Positions 26,162 to 35,386 of a DNA stretch of 64,000 nucleotides are shown in pieces. The notes under the pieces are model-generated. The model was not told the origin of the DNA. It did no database searches and worked only from the letters and a program-made list of their open reading frames with translations. The position numbers and the translations under genes were made by a program. This DNA comes from Bacillus benzoevorans (GTDB lineage: Bacteria; Bacillota; Bacilli; Bacillales; Cytobacillaceae). The stretch spans positions 1 through 64,000 of the forward strand of contig NZ_JACHGK010000001.1 of the NCBI RefSeq assembly GCF_014207535.1, given 5' to 3'. The stretch's first letter is position 1. Each line of letters begins with the position of its first letter.

Positions 26162-27082
26162 TTAAATTGAATTAGGGTCTATATCCGTAAATATGACCGG
26201 TGTATCAAGAAATGGAGCATGGCAGGTAATTTTTTCCTCTGTGAAAGGATGGATAAATTCTAGTTTTACAGCATGCAGGGCCTGTCTCGTAAAGACCGGT
26301 TTTCCTCCGTACAACATATCCCCGGCAAGCGGATGACCTATATGGCTGAGATGTACGCGGATTTGATGCGTTCTTCCCGTTGCTAATTGGCACTTTATCA
26401 TCGTGCTCTTTTTCCTTTGTTCGATTTTTAGTACTTCATAATGGGTGACAGCCGGCATCCCTTTAGGGGAGACTCTTCTTCTCACGGGATGGTGCCGATC
26501 CCTGCCAATGGGTTCATCAATCGTCCCTTTCAGATTAGTCAGTATCCCATGAACAATGGCCAAGTAGGTTCGCTTAATTTCCCTTTTTTCCAGCATTTGA
26601 TCCAAAAGAGAGCCGACAAAAGGGTGCTTTGCGAAAAGAACGGCACCGGTGGTATCGCGATCAAGCCGGTGGACATGCTTTATTTGTCTAAATTCTCCTT
26701 TAGACTGAAGGTAAAAAGCTGCAGCATTGGCTAAGGTGTTCGTCTGGTCAGGCGCATTTGGATGAGTATCCATACCTGCCGGCTTATTCACTACCAGAAG
26801 ATGGTCATCCTCATAAAGAATGGACAGATCAAAAGGACCCGGCAATAGACCGAAATCTGCTTCGGTAAAAAAGCGGATTCTGACTTGTGCTTCCTGCTGC
26901 AGCGGTTTTGTCCAATTTGCAGGTTCTCCATCAACTAAGACTCCTTTTTCCATTCTCAGTATATGGGTTTGTTTTTTCGGTGCCTGCCAAATACTGCGAA
27001 AAAGTTCCTCAATGGTAAGACCTTCCCATTTTTCTGGAATAATTATTTCAAACCACTCATCGATACGTTTTGTTTGAATCAT
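26162..27082 (-). CDS. RluA-family pseudouridine synthase
   Basis: A 306-residue protein that isomerises uridine in RNA. The catalytic motif HRLDRDTTGAVLFAK (Asp in HRLDRD, about residue 142) is clear, as are GRTHQIRVHLSHIGHPLAGD (about 240-259, quoted in full as a 20-residue motif) and the N-terminal S4-like stretch. Of the several B. subtilis members it could correspond to YhcT or a relative, but target sites cannot be assigned. It is a single gene. Confidence 0.92.
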   Translation of the reverse strand: MIQTKRIDEWFEIIIPEKWEGLTIEELFRSIWQAPKKQTHILRMEKGVLVDGEPANWTKPLQQEAQVRIRFFTEADFGLLPGPFDLSILYEDDHLLVVNKPAGMDTHPNAPDQTNTLANAAAFYLQSKGEFRQIKHVHRLDRDTTGAVLFAKHPFVGSLLDQMLEKREIKRTYLAIVHGILTNLKGTIDEPIGRDRHHPVRRRVSPKGMPAVTHYEVLKIEQRKKSTMIKCQLATGRTHQIRVHLSHIGHPLAGDMLYGGKPVFTRQALHAVKLEFIHPFTEEKITCHAPFLDTPVIFTDIDPNSI

Positions 27083-27261
27083 GCTATTCTCCTAATTGAT
27101 TAATGTTATATCGCTCATTTTTAGCGGTTTCTGATGCGCTTGGGGCTGCTCACAACAGTGACTCCCGCCCTTCTATTAATTACCATCATCTTAGCATAAG
27201 ATAATATGCTATTCTATTAGTATCTATGATACTGATCAGACTGATTAAAGGTGGGTTTAGA

Positions 27262-27660
27262 GTGAAAGTGGTTTTTGCTTCGACTGAAAGTCAAGAAGAA
27301 AAAATAAAGGAGCTTATCGATCATTTCTATTCTGATATCTTTCCTGCATATTTTACAGATGGAGATATTCAGAAATATGAAAGGCTCAAAGTATTAAATA
27401 CGTCCAAAAGTCATTTTGAGCAATTTGGCACTTTGAAGGACGCCTATCAGGTGATTGCAAGCTTACAGACATTGATCGCGATTCTTGAAACAAAAACCTT
27501 GGATGGACAATATATGGAGACTTTTTATAAAAATGTATCCATCTTAAAGGACTACGGCTTCTATTTTCCGTTTGAATATGAACAATTTGAGGTATCTAAA
27601 TTAGCTAAAGCGGACGAAATCAGCCTATATACTAAGCCGGCAAACCAAATGTTAATATAG
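27262..27660 (+). CDS. YhcU-like DUF5365 protein
   Basis: A 132-residue cytosolic protein that resembles B. subtilis YhcU (DUF5365), whose function is unknown. It is predominantly helical, with no membrane span or signal. The start is the GTG at 27262 after AAAGGTGGG; an upstream ATG at 27226 lies before that site. A terminator follows. Confidence 0.72.
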   Translation: MKVVFASTESQEEKIKELIDHFYSDIFPAYFTDGDIQKYERLKVLNTSKSHFEQFGTLKDAYQVIASLQTLIAILETKTLDGQYMETFYKNVSILKDYGFYFPFEYEQFEVSKLAKADEISLYTKPANQMLI

Positions 27661-27663
27661 CGG

Positions 27664-27697
27664 AAAAAGGCAGACATTATATTTGTCCGCCTTTTTT
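27664..27697. terminator. bidirectional terminator (DUF5365 / thioredoxin genes)
   Basis: AAAAAGGC.GACA pairs with TGTC.GCCTTTTTT, with T runs on both strands. Confidence 0.85.
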
Positions 27698-27741
27698 CTA
27701 TTATTAAACTAGATGTAATAAAATGAATGTTCCAAAGGGCG

Positions 27742-28209
27742 TTACTGGCTGTTTTCCTCGAACCATTGACGGTAGGTTGCTTCGTCCCGTAGGTCTTTAA
27801 TTCTGGCAGTTTCTTTTCCTTTTTTAAACTGCACAATGGTTGGGGTGCCTTCTATCCGATATTTGTCCCATCCCTCTTCAAATTCGAGGAGATTGTATTG
27901 GACAAGGTTTATCCCCATATCTTCGGCCAGCGGCATCAAGATTGGTGTAGCCTGTTTGCAGAATTCACAGGTTGATTGAAAAAAATAGACCGTAACATCT
28001 TCTTTATTGGCTAATTTTTTTTCCAGTTCTTGCGGGAGAATGATGTTTTGATAATTTTCATCATCCAATAAATCAACGGTGGCAGCATAAAGAGTATCTT
28101 TGCCATACGGGTTTCCTTTTGCTTTTTCTTTATTTTGCATATTGGTTAATAATCCAAGCACAGCAAATAATACGACAATGATTCCTAAAAAGATTAGTAC
28201 CTTTTTCAA
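27742..28209 (-). CDS. membrane-anchored thioredoxin-like protein
   Basis: A 155-residue protein with an N-terminal membrane anchor (residues 3-22) and an extracellular thioredoxin fold. The active site is CEFC (Cys81, Cys84), and a cis-proline motif GTPTIV follows. It ends one base before the BdbC-like gene, so both form an operon. It is likely to act in thiol-disulfide exchange of secreted proteins, in the role BdbD or BdbA has elsewhere, but it is shorter than BdbD and could be a distinct partner. Confidence 0.85.
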   Translation of the reverse strand: MKKVLIFLGIIVVLFAVLGLLTNMQNKEKAKGNPYGKDTLYAATVDLLDDENYQNIILPQELEKKLANKEDVTVYFFQSTCEFCKQATPILMPLAEDMGINLVQYNLLEFEEGWDKYRIEGTPTIVQFKKGKETARIKDLRDEATYRQWFEENSQ

Positions 28210-28210
28210 C

Positions 28211-28648
28211 TTATTTTTCCTCCTTTGAGCTTTTCCAAATCAGAAAACTGCATATAAAGATCACAATAAATGCGGTCAGTGCTAAAAAAGGAATGGTAAT
28301 GAAACCGAACCAGTTAATGTATTGGCCAGTGCATGGGATTCGGCCGCAGGCTGGTGCTGCTTCGGAAATAAAACTTACCTTTTGCAGTAAATAATGGTAG
28401 AGAGAAATCCCTCCTCCAATAGCTGATAAAACCATTGAATAAATGGTGATTTTGAACTCCTTTCTAACAACGGCTATTCCCAAAAGAATGACCAGAGGAT
28501 ACATGAGGATCCGCTGGTACCAGCAAAGCTCACAAGGCTCATAGTGCCGAATTTCCGAAAAAAACAAGCTGCCGAACATAGCAATGACAGATGCCGCCCA
28601 AGCAATAAAAAGAAATGATTCACGAGAATCTTTTTTGATATCTTTCAT
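28211..28648 (-). CDS. bdbC: disulfide bond formation protein, BdbC/DsbB family
   Basis: A 145-residue four-helix membrane protein. The DsbB-type cysteine pairs are present: CELC (Cys39, Cys42) and CGRIPC (Cys101, Cys106). It reoxidises the partner thioredoxin-like oxidase and passes electrons to quinones. The start is the ATG at 28648 behind AAAGGAG; an ATG at 28666 is upstream of that site. One base separates it from the thioredoxin-like gene downstream. Confidence 0.9.
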   Translation of the reverse strand: MKDIKKDSRESFLFIAWAASVIAMFGSLFFSEIRHYEPCELCWYQRILMYPLVILLGIAVVRKEFKITIYSMVLSAIGGGISLYHYLLQKVSFISEAAPACGRIPCTGQYINWFGFITIPFLALTAFIVIFICSFLIWKSSKEEK

Positions 28649-28942
28649 GATGGTCTCCTTTGGCAAAAATGAGTAGAGGTTGAGAACCCTTTTACTTGCA
28701 TTATAAACGGGGAAAATTTAGGTGTAAACAAAATCAATCTGTTTAGATAGGAATTCTGTATTATAAAATTAAAAAAGATATTGAGGCATTTTGTATAAAT
28801 GTCAGTTTTTGTATGGAATTGTTACTGTTTTGTCACCATAATAACCTGCGGTAAGCTTTAATAATTTTCTAATTTACGGTAATATTTTATTCAGACCAGC
28901 GGTCGTTGAATTGATCGTGTATTATTAGGAGGTTATACATTA

Positions 28943-30685
28943 ATGAGTTGGAGAAGTAAGGCAGATAGATGGATGCAATTTGAATTATTAGATTCAACAG
29001 TAAAGGAACAATTGAACAAAATCGCCGCAGATGAAAAAAGTCTTGAAGAAGCTTTTTATAAAGACTTGGAATTTGGCACAGGCGGTATGCGCGGAGAAAT
29101 TGGTGCCGGAACTAATAGGATGAATCTATATACTGTCCGGAAGGCATCTGCAGGTCTCGCTGCCTTTATTAATAGCAATGGCTTCGAAGCGGAAAAAAGA
29201 GGGGTAGTCATTGCTTATGATTCACGGCATTTTTCTCCTGAATTTGCAATGGAGGCCGCAAAAACTTTAGCTTCAAGAGGAATTCAAACTTATGTATTTG
29301 AATCATTGCGTCCAACACCGGAGCTTTCTTTTGCTGTTCGTTACCTGCAAGCCTATTCCGGGATTGTCGTGACAGCAAGCCATAATCCACCAGAGTATAA
29401 CGGCTATAAGGTGTATGGTTCAGATGGCGGTCAAATGCCACCTGAAGCAGCAGATATCATTATTGAACAGGTTAATAAAATAGATAATGAATTATTAATA
29501 GATGTAGAAAGCGAAGCAGTATTAAAGGAAAAAGGATTAATCAAAATTATCGGTCCTGAAGTGGATCAAGCTTATATTGAGAAACTGATGACGATTTCAG
29601 AAAATCCAACATTAGCGGATGAAGTGGATGTGAAGGTCATTTATACGCCATTGCATGGTACAGGAAATATTCCGGTCCGCAATGGATTAAAGGCTCTTAA
29701 ATATCAGCATGTAACAGTGGTGGCAGAACAGGAACTGCCTGATCCGGAGTTTTCAACAGTTAAAAGCCCGAATCCAGAGGAACATGCGGCATTTGAATTA
29801 GCGATTGAAGCGGGAGAGCGTATTGGTGCGGACCTGCTGATTGCGACAGATCCGGATGCAGACCGTTTAGGACTCGCTGTGAAAAACAATGCAGGAGAAT
29901 ATGTTGTCTTAACAGGAAACCAAACGGGGGCGCTCCTTCTTCATTATATTTTATCCCAGAAGCAAGCGAAGGGAACCATGCCAAAGAATGGGATTATGTT
30001 AAAAACGATTGTAACAAGTGAATTGGGACGAAAGATTGCTGCATCATTCGGCGTCCATACTTTGGATGTATTAACCGGTTTTAAATTTATTGGGGAAAAA
30101 ATAAAAGAATATGAAATGACGGGTGAATATAAATTTTTATTTGGTTATGAGGAAAGCTATGGTTATTTAATTGGTGATTTTGTCCGTGACAAAGACGCGG
30201 TTCAGGCGGCACTATTGGGAACGGAAACCGCTGCTTTTTATAAAAAGCAGGGAATGAGCCTTTATGATGCGTTAATGGCCATATTTAAAGAGTACGGCTA
30301 TTTTCTTGAGGGTCTCCGTTCCTTAACCTTAAAAGGGAAGGATGGTGCCGAATTAATTCAAAAAACGCTTGCTTCATTCAGGGAAAATCCTTTAAGGGAA
30401 ATTGGAGGCTTAAAGGTAACAGCAGCGGAAGATTACTTAACAAGCATCCGGACAAATTTAGATGGTACATCGAATCCGATTCACCTGCCAAAATCGAACG
30501 TTCTGAAATATTATCTGGAAGATGGGACATGGATTTGTTTAAGACCATCAGGCACTGAACCAAAAGTAAAATTTTACTTCAGCGTTAACAGCGGCAGTCT
30601 CGATGAAAGTAAAGAGAAGTTGACCCGCATTGAGCAGCAATTTATGGACATCGTTAATGAAATAATTTCAAGTTTATCCAAATAA
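28943..30685 (+). CDS. pgcA: alpha-phosphoglucomutase
   Basis: A 580-residue enzyme of the alpha-D-phosphohexomutase superfamily that interconverts glucose-1-phosphate and glucose-6-phosphate, supplying UDP-glucose for teichoic acid and glycolipids. The catalytic Ser146 lies in VTASHNPPEYNGYKVYG. The metal loop DPDADRLGLA (about 294-303) and the phosphate-binding RPSGTEPKVKFY near the C-terminus are intact. It matches B. subtilis PgcA (YhxB). The start is preceded by TAGGAGG with a 9-10 base spacing. Confidence 0.95.
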   Translation: MSWRSKADRWMQFELLDSTVKEQLNKIAADEKSLEEAFYKDLEFGTGGMRGEIGAGTNRMNLYTVRKASAGLAAFINSNGFEAEKRGVVIAYDSRHFSPEFAMEAAKTLASRGIQTYVFESLRPTPELSFAVRYLQAYSGIVVTASHNPPEYNGYKVYGSDGGQMPPEAADIIIEQVNKIDNELLIDVESEAVLKEKGLIKIIGPEVDQAYIEKLMTISENPTLADEVDVKVIYTPLHGTGNIPVRNGLKALKYQHVTVVAEQELPDPEFSTVKSPNPEEHAAFELAIEAGERIGADLLIATDPDADRLGLAVKNNAGEYVVLTGNQTGALLLHYILSQKQAKGTMPKNGIMLKTIVTSELGRKIAASFGVHTLDVLTGFKFIGEKIKEYEMTGEYKFLFGYEESYGYLIGDFVRDKDAVQAALLGTETAAFYKKQGMSLYDALMAIFKEYGYFLEGLRSLTLKGKDGAELIQKTLASFRENPLREIGGLKVTAAEDYLTSIRTNLDGTSNPIHLPKSNVLKYYLEDGTWICLRPSGTEPKVKFYFSVNSGSLDESKEKLTRIEQQFMDIVNEIISSLSK

Positions 30686-30716
30686 TAAGGTGTATAGCGT
30701 AAAACGCGTCGAACAT

Positions 30717-30752
30717 AAAAAACACGGTTCTAGGCTAAAGAACCGTGTTTTG
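30717..30752 (+). terminator. terminator after pgcA
   Basis: AAAACACGGTTCT pairs with AGAACCGTGTTTT. Strong, near the end of pgcA and facing the minus-strand YhdB-like gene. Confidence 0.88.
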
Positions 30753-30776
30753 TCATTGGTGGTATTCTCACTATCG

Positions 30777-31037
30777 TTACTTTAGTACATAAAGCGGCTG
30801 TTGTTTATCAAACGTTCTATTCTCTATCTGAGTGTTGGCGTGGTCGATGTATCGCAGTAAAGAATATAACTTTTTCTCCACAATGGAGTAATCTTTCTCA
30901 AAGTTATAGGCATGCAGAAAATGCTCAATTTTTTTGGCTAAAAAGTTGTCGGCTGTACGAACCATCAGAATTAATAAATTGTCCCACTCTGAGCGGTATG
31001 TGTAATATAGTGCTCGGTCATAATCAACCTTCATCAT
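30777..31037 (-). CDS. YhdB-like small protein, 86 aa
   Basis: An 86-residue soluble, helical, aromatic-rich protein. I tentatively place it with the B. subtilis YhdB family on size, composition and neighbourhood next to spoVR; the assignment is uncertain. The start has AAAGG 6 bases upstream. It lies in opposite orientation between pgcA and spoVR. Function unknown. Confidence 0.6.
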   Translation of the reverse strand: MMKVDYDRALYYTYRSEWDNLLILMVRTADNFLAKKIEHFLHAYNFEKDYSIVEKKLYSLLRYIDHANTQIENRTFDKQQPLYVLK

Positions 31038-31313
31038 GGTTTTCCTTTCTCCTCCTTTTCTAAGGAGTTGATATTAGTTTGAACGAGATAAAGAAAATAT
31101 TGCAGTGTAAATGTTGGACTAATTGTTATCTCGGGGTGCCACTACTTACCAGATGAAATGACAGGAGAACCGTACGGATTCTGCAGACAATACATATATG
31201 GGTTCTGAATTTCCTTATTTCAGTATCTTTTTGCCACGAAGGACAGTAAAGATTCATGTTTCTTCCTGTTTCTTCATACATTGTGATATGAAGAAATGAA
31301 GGGGGAGACAAGA

Positions 31314-32732
31314 ATGAACGAGGAGGAGCGTAAAGCACTTCAGTATTCCATTGAAGAAATTACGGAAATCGCAACTGGTTTCGGTCTCGATTTTTATCCT
31401 ATGCGTTATGAGGTTTGTCCGGCGGATATTATCTATACATTTGGAGCATATGGGATGCCGACAAGGTTTTCTCATTGGAGTTTCGGAAAGCAATTCCATA
31501 AAATGAAACTACATTATGATTTAGGTTTATCGAAAATTTATGAGCTGGTCATTAACTCCGATCCGTGCTACGCATTTCTGCTCGATTCGAATTCGTTAAT
31601 CCAAAATAAATTGATTGTGGCCCATGTCCTAGCGCATTGTGACTTTTTCAAAAATAATGTCCGCTTCCGTAATACGAAGCGCGATATGGTCGAAAGTATG
31701 GCAGCAACAGCTGATCGAATCCGCCAGTATGAAATCATTCACGGCAAAAGAGAAGTGGAAGTATTTTTAGATGCCATCCTTGCCATAGAAGAACATATTG
31801 ATCCTTCCCTAATGCGCCCGAAGCTGGCATGGAATATAGAGGATACTGAATTTGCGGAAGATGAGGATGTAAAATCAGCGACAAAGTATGACACTCTTTG
31901 GGAATTGGATGAACGAAATAAGCCAAAGCAAGAAAAAACGCCTAAGAAAAGGAAATTCCCGCCGCAGCCTGAAAAAGATCTACTGCTATTTATTGAACAA
32001 TACAGCCGTGAATTAGAGGAGTGGCAGCGTGATATTTTAACGATGATGCGGGAAGAAATGCTTTATTTCTGGCCGCAGCTTGAAACGAAAGTCATGAACG
32101 AGGGATGGGCATCCTATTGGCATCAACGAATTTTACGGGAAATGGACTTAACTAGTGCTGAAGCATTGGAATTTGCGAAGTTAAATTCAGGTGTTGTTCA
32201 GCCGTCACGCACAAGCATCAATCCCTATTATTTAGGTCTGAAAATTTTTGAGGACATTGAGGAACGGTATAATAATCCAACGGAAGAAATGAAGAAAAGG
32301 GGAGTAGTACCGGGCTCAGGGCGGGAGAGGCTATTTGAAGTAAGGGAAATCGAGTCTGATATTTCCTTCCTGCGCAACTATTTAACAAAGGATTTGGTCA
32401 TGAGGGAGGATATGTATCTGTTTCAAAAGCAGGGGAAGGATTATAAAATTGTAGATAAAAATTGGGAGCATATACGCGACCAGCTTGTTAACGTAAGAGT
32501 GAATGGGGGATTTCCCTATATCACGGTCAATGATGGCGATTATATGAAAAATGGTGAATTGTATTTAAAGCATTGGTATGAAGGGATTGAACTGGATTTA
32601 CGTTATTTAGAAAAGGTGCTTCCGTATGTTTACCAGCTTTGGGGCAGGATGATTCATTTGGAAACCGTCAGTGATGAAAGAAATCTAATTTTCACATATG
32701 ATGGCAAGAATATTCAACGGAAATTTATCTAA
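31314..32732 (+). CDS. spoVR: SpoVR family protein (YcgB type)
   Basis: A 472-residue SpoVR family protein. B. subtilis SpoVR is needed for normal spore cortex formation. The family motif NEGWASYWHQRIL (about 262-274) is present, along with the N-terminal FYPMRYEVCPADIIYTFGAYGMPTRF-type region (cited here by its start FYPMRYE). It belongs to the YeaG/YeaH/YcgB trio, with PrkA and YhbH about 10 kb upstream. The start follows GGGGGAGA; an ATG at 31296 overlaps that site. Confidence 0.93.
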   Translation: MNEEERKALQYSIEEITEIATGFGLDFYPMRYEVCPADIIYTFGAYGMPTRFSHWSFGKQFHKMKLHYDLGLSKIYELVINSDPCYAFLLDSNSLIQNKLIVAHVLAHCDFFKNNVRFRNTKRDMVESMAATADRIRQYEIIHGKREVEVFLDAILAIEEHIDPSLMRPKLAWNIEDTEFAEDEDVKSATKYDTLWELDERNKPKQEKTPKKRKFPPQPEKDLLLFIEQYSRELEEWQRDILTMMREEMLYFWPQLETKVMNEGWASYWHQRILREMDLTSAEALEFAKLNSGVVQPSRTSINPYYLGLKIFEDIEERYNNPTEEMKKRGVVPGSGRERLFEVREIESDISFLRNYLTKDLVMREDMYLFQKQGKDYKIVDKNWEHIRDQLVNVRVNGGFPYITVNDGDYMKNGELYLKHWYEGIELDLRYLEKVLPYVYQLWGRMIHLETVSDERNLIFTYDGKNIQRKFI

Positions 32733-32735
32733 TGG

Positions 32736-32775
32736 AATAAAAGGGTGCAGGATGCTTAAACTGCACCCTTTTATT
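32736..32775. terminator. bidirectional terminator between spoVR and a CNNM gene
   Basis: AATAAAAGGGTGCA pairs with TGCACCCTTTTATT. The minus-strand stop at 32775 touches its edge. Confidence 0.88.
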
Positions 32776-34085
32776 CAAGCTTCAGCCATCTCTTCCTTTT
32801 TCACTTCGATATATAGAATGTGATGACCCTCAATTTCTTTGACGGTAAACCTGTATCCTTCTGCAGAAATCTGATCCCCTAATTTAACATCATAATTTTG
32901 CGACAGGAACCAGCCGCCGAATGTATCGATTTCTTCTTCGATAAGGGTTGTGCCAAGCAGGTCATTAATATCTTCCATTAATACCTTCCCGCTGATAATG
33001 TAATGGTTTTCACCGTTCTTGCGAATATCGGCCACTTCATCGGTATCAAATTCATCGCGAATCTCGCCGACAATTTCCTCGATGATATCCTCAACGGTAA
33101 CAAGTCCGGCAGTCCCGCCATATTCATCGTGCAAAATGGCCATATGCGAGCGGTCTTTTTGCATTTTTAGCAAAAGGTCGTGAATCGGTATCGTTTCAAT
33201 CACACGAATAACCGGTTTAATAAAGGGCTCGATCGTGCTGTCTGGTTTTATGGAGGTATGATTTATGGAAGCGGTAAGAATCTCTTTTATATTGATGATA
33301 CCTTCAATATTATCTTTGTCTCCATTCATGACAGGATAACGTGTATATTTTTCTTCTCTAATCACGTCAAGCACTTCTTTGAAGGTGATCTCAATAGGCA
33401 GGGTGACCATTTCTGTACGCGGGACCATAATCTCTTTAGCGATCCGGTTATCAAATTCAAAAATGTTATTCACGTATGTGAGCTCAGATTTATTAATTTC
33501 ACCGCTTTTATAGCTCTCTGACATAATGATACGCAATTCTTCTTCTGAAAGGGCTAATTCACTTTCAGAAGCAGGTTTCAAACCAAATAAGCCGTTAAGA
33601 AGTCTCGCTGAGCCGTTTAATACCCAAATAAAGGGAAACATAATCTTATGAAACCAAATGATGGGTTTTGCAAAGGATAACGTGATTTCCTCAGCCTTTT
33701 GGATCGCAACCGTTTTAGGTGCCAACTCGCCAATAACGACATGAATAAATGTAATCATACTAAAGGCAATGAAAAAAGATAGAATACTGGCCGCTGATTC
33801 GCTGACATTCAAAGAGATAAACCAAGGATGAAGAATCTTCTCAACTGTAGGTTCTCCCAGCCACCCTAAGCCTAGTGCTGTAATGGTAATCCCAAGCTGG
33901 CAGGCTGATAAATAATTGTCTAAATGAGTAATAACATTTTTCGCTGCTTTTGCTCCAGGTTTGTTTTCCTCGATTAATTGATTAATTCGGGAACTTCGTA
34001 CTTTTACAATGGCAAACTCTGTTGCTACAAAAAAGGCTGTTAACGCAATCAGGATTGCGATTAGTATCAGATTAATTGTTATCAA
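32775..34085 (-). CDS. CNNM/CorC family divalent cation transporter (paralogue 1)
   Basis: A 436-residue protein with an N-terminal CNNM membrane domain (about 1-170), two CBS repeats (about 200-320) and a C-terminal CorC_HlyC domain. The CBS entry motif MVPRTEMVTL is present. It matches B. subtilis MpfA (YhdP) type magnesium efflux proteins and not a true hemolysin. A close paralogue is encoded at 42565-43947. It is probably transcribed alone. Confidence 0.92.
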   Translation of the reverse strand: MITINLILIAILIALTAFFVATEFAIVKVRSSRINQLIEENKPGAKAAKNVITHLDNYLSACQLGITITALGLGWLGEPTVEKILHPWFISLNVSESAASILSFFIAFSMITFIHVVIGELAPKTVAIQKAEEITLSFAKPIIWFHKIMFPFIWVLNGSARLLNGLFGLKPASESELALSEEELRIIMSESYKSGEINKSELTYVNNIFEFDNRIAKEIMVPRTEMVTLPIEITFKEVLDVIREEKYTRYPVMNGDKDNIEGIINIKEILTASINHTSIKPDSTIEPFIKPVIRVIETIPIHDLLLKMQKDRSHMAILHDEYGGTAGLVTVEDIIEEIVGEIRDEFDTDEVADIRKNGENHYIISGKVLMEDINDLLGTTLIEEEIDTFGGWFLSQNYDVKLGDQISAEGYRFTVKEIEGHHILYIEVKKEEMAEA

Positions 34086-34316
34086 TTATGAAGGGACTAT
34101 TTTCGGGACAGTCCCATGCACCTCCTAGTTCTTTTTGCATAGAAAGACTCATTTTTCAACATTATATCATAAGTGACTGGAGATGTAATGGATGGTCCAT
34201 TGCAGCAAATGAAATCGATATTATTACTATACCGATTCGAAAAAAAAGGATAAAATGTATGTATTATGAAAAAAACGAGAATGTAGTATAGTAAAGATAT
34301 AAAGGGGACCCGAGGC

Positions 34317-35339
34317 ATGGATGAACTTACAAAAATAATACAGAATAAGAGTGTTAAGCGATTCATTATATTGGTTCTGATTGCTCTCGTCTTGTACAGT
34401 ATGAGAAGTATGATCAACTTTATTCTGCTGACATTTATTTTTACATTTTTAATCAATTCGCTTGTTAGTATTGTTTATAAAAAGCTTCATATAAACCGAA
34501 AGCTGACGGTTATTATTTCTTATACGTCGATTGTCGGTTTTTTGTCTTATGGCATTGTGAAATACTTACCAATTATCATTTTTGAAATAACGGAGCTGGT
34601 TAAACAGGTTACCGCATTTTACCGGCAGCCGCAGGATAATATCTTGATCAATTATTTAGTCGGTCTTCTAGAGAAAAACCAAATTTCTCAGTATTTAGAG
34701 CAGGGTCTTACCTTTGTGATGAAGTACTTTACGAATTTTAGCCAATTTGCCATGCAAGTGCTGCTTGCTTTGCTGCTCAGTTTATTCTTTTTGCTGGAGA
34801 AACCTAGACTCGTGGCATTTACCCGTCAATTTAAGGAAAGTAAACTAGCTGATTTCTATAATGAAATTGAATTTTTTGCTGGTAAGTTTGTTCGTACTTT
34901 CGGAAAGGTCATTGAGGCACAATTTATTATTGCTATCGTCAATTGCGTGTTGTCTGTTATCACTCTTTCGATTATGGGCTTCCCGCAAATATTTGGCTTG
35001 GGAATGATGATTTTCTTTCTCGGATTAATTCCTGTTGCCGGTGTCATTATTTCATTAATTCCTCTTAGCCTGATAGCGTACAGTATTGGAGGTTTTATTC
35101 AAGTTTTATATGTTTTAATCATGATTGCGATAATTCATGGAATTGAGGCATATATTTTGAATCCAAAACTAATGAGTTCGAAGACGGATTTGCCGATTTT
35201 TTATACGTTTATTGTGTTGATTTTTTCAGAACATTTCTTTGGGGTTTGGGGATTAATTATCGGGATTCCAATATTCGTCTTTTTGCTGGATGTATTAGAT
35301 GTAACCAATTCTGAGAGAAGGGTCAAGATAAAAAGCTGA
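34317..35339 (+). CDS. AI-2E family transporter
   Basis: A 340-residue membrane protein with about eight spans, belonging to the AI-2E/PerM family. Members are thought to export or exchange small molecules or ions; no substrate can be inferred. A hydrophobic block near 15-75 is followed by a soluble loop (about 90-150) and the family core with GLGMMIFFLGLIPVAG (about 224-239). RBS GGGGACCCGAGG is only fair. It sits between magnesium-related genes, perhaps by chance. Confidence 0.88.
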   Translation: MDELTKIIQNKSVKRFIILVLIALVLYSMRSMINFILLTFIFTFLINSLVSIVYKKLHINRKLTVIISYTSIVGFLSYGIVKYLPIIIFEITELVKQVTAFYRQPQDNILINYLVGLLEKNQISQYLEQGLTFVMKYFTNFSQFAMQVLLALLLSLFFLLEKPRLVAFTRQFKESKLADFYNEIEFFAGKFVRTFGKVIEAQFIIAIVNCVLSVITLSIMGFPQIFGLGMMIFFLGLIPVAGVIISLIPLSLIAYSIGGFIQVLYVLIMIAIIHGIEAYILNPKLMSSKTDLPIFYTFIVLIFSEHFFGVWGLIIGIPIFVFLLDVLDVTNSERRVKIKS

Positions 35340-35361
35340 ACCTAGGTGGTTCAGCTTTTTT
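35331..35361 (+). terminator. terminator after the AI-2E family gene
   Basis: AAAAGCTGAACC pairs with GGTTCAGCTTTT, followed by T's. It begins within the final codons. Confidence 0.88.
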
Positions 35362-35386
35362 CTGGATTTTGTGGGGATTTTACCCG

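Noticed and set aside
34091..34114. GGGACT..GTCCC inverted repeat upstream of the AI-2E family gene
   Set aside because: Short, imperfect and with no matching copy in the window; could not be told from chance.
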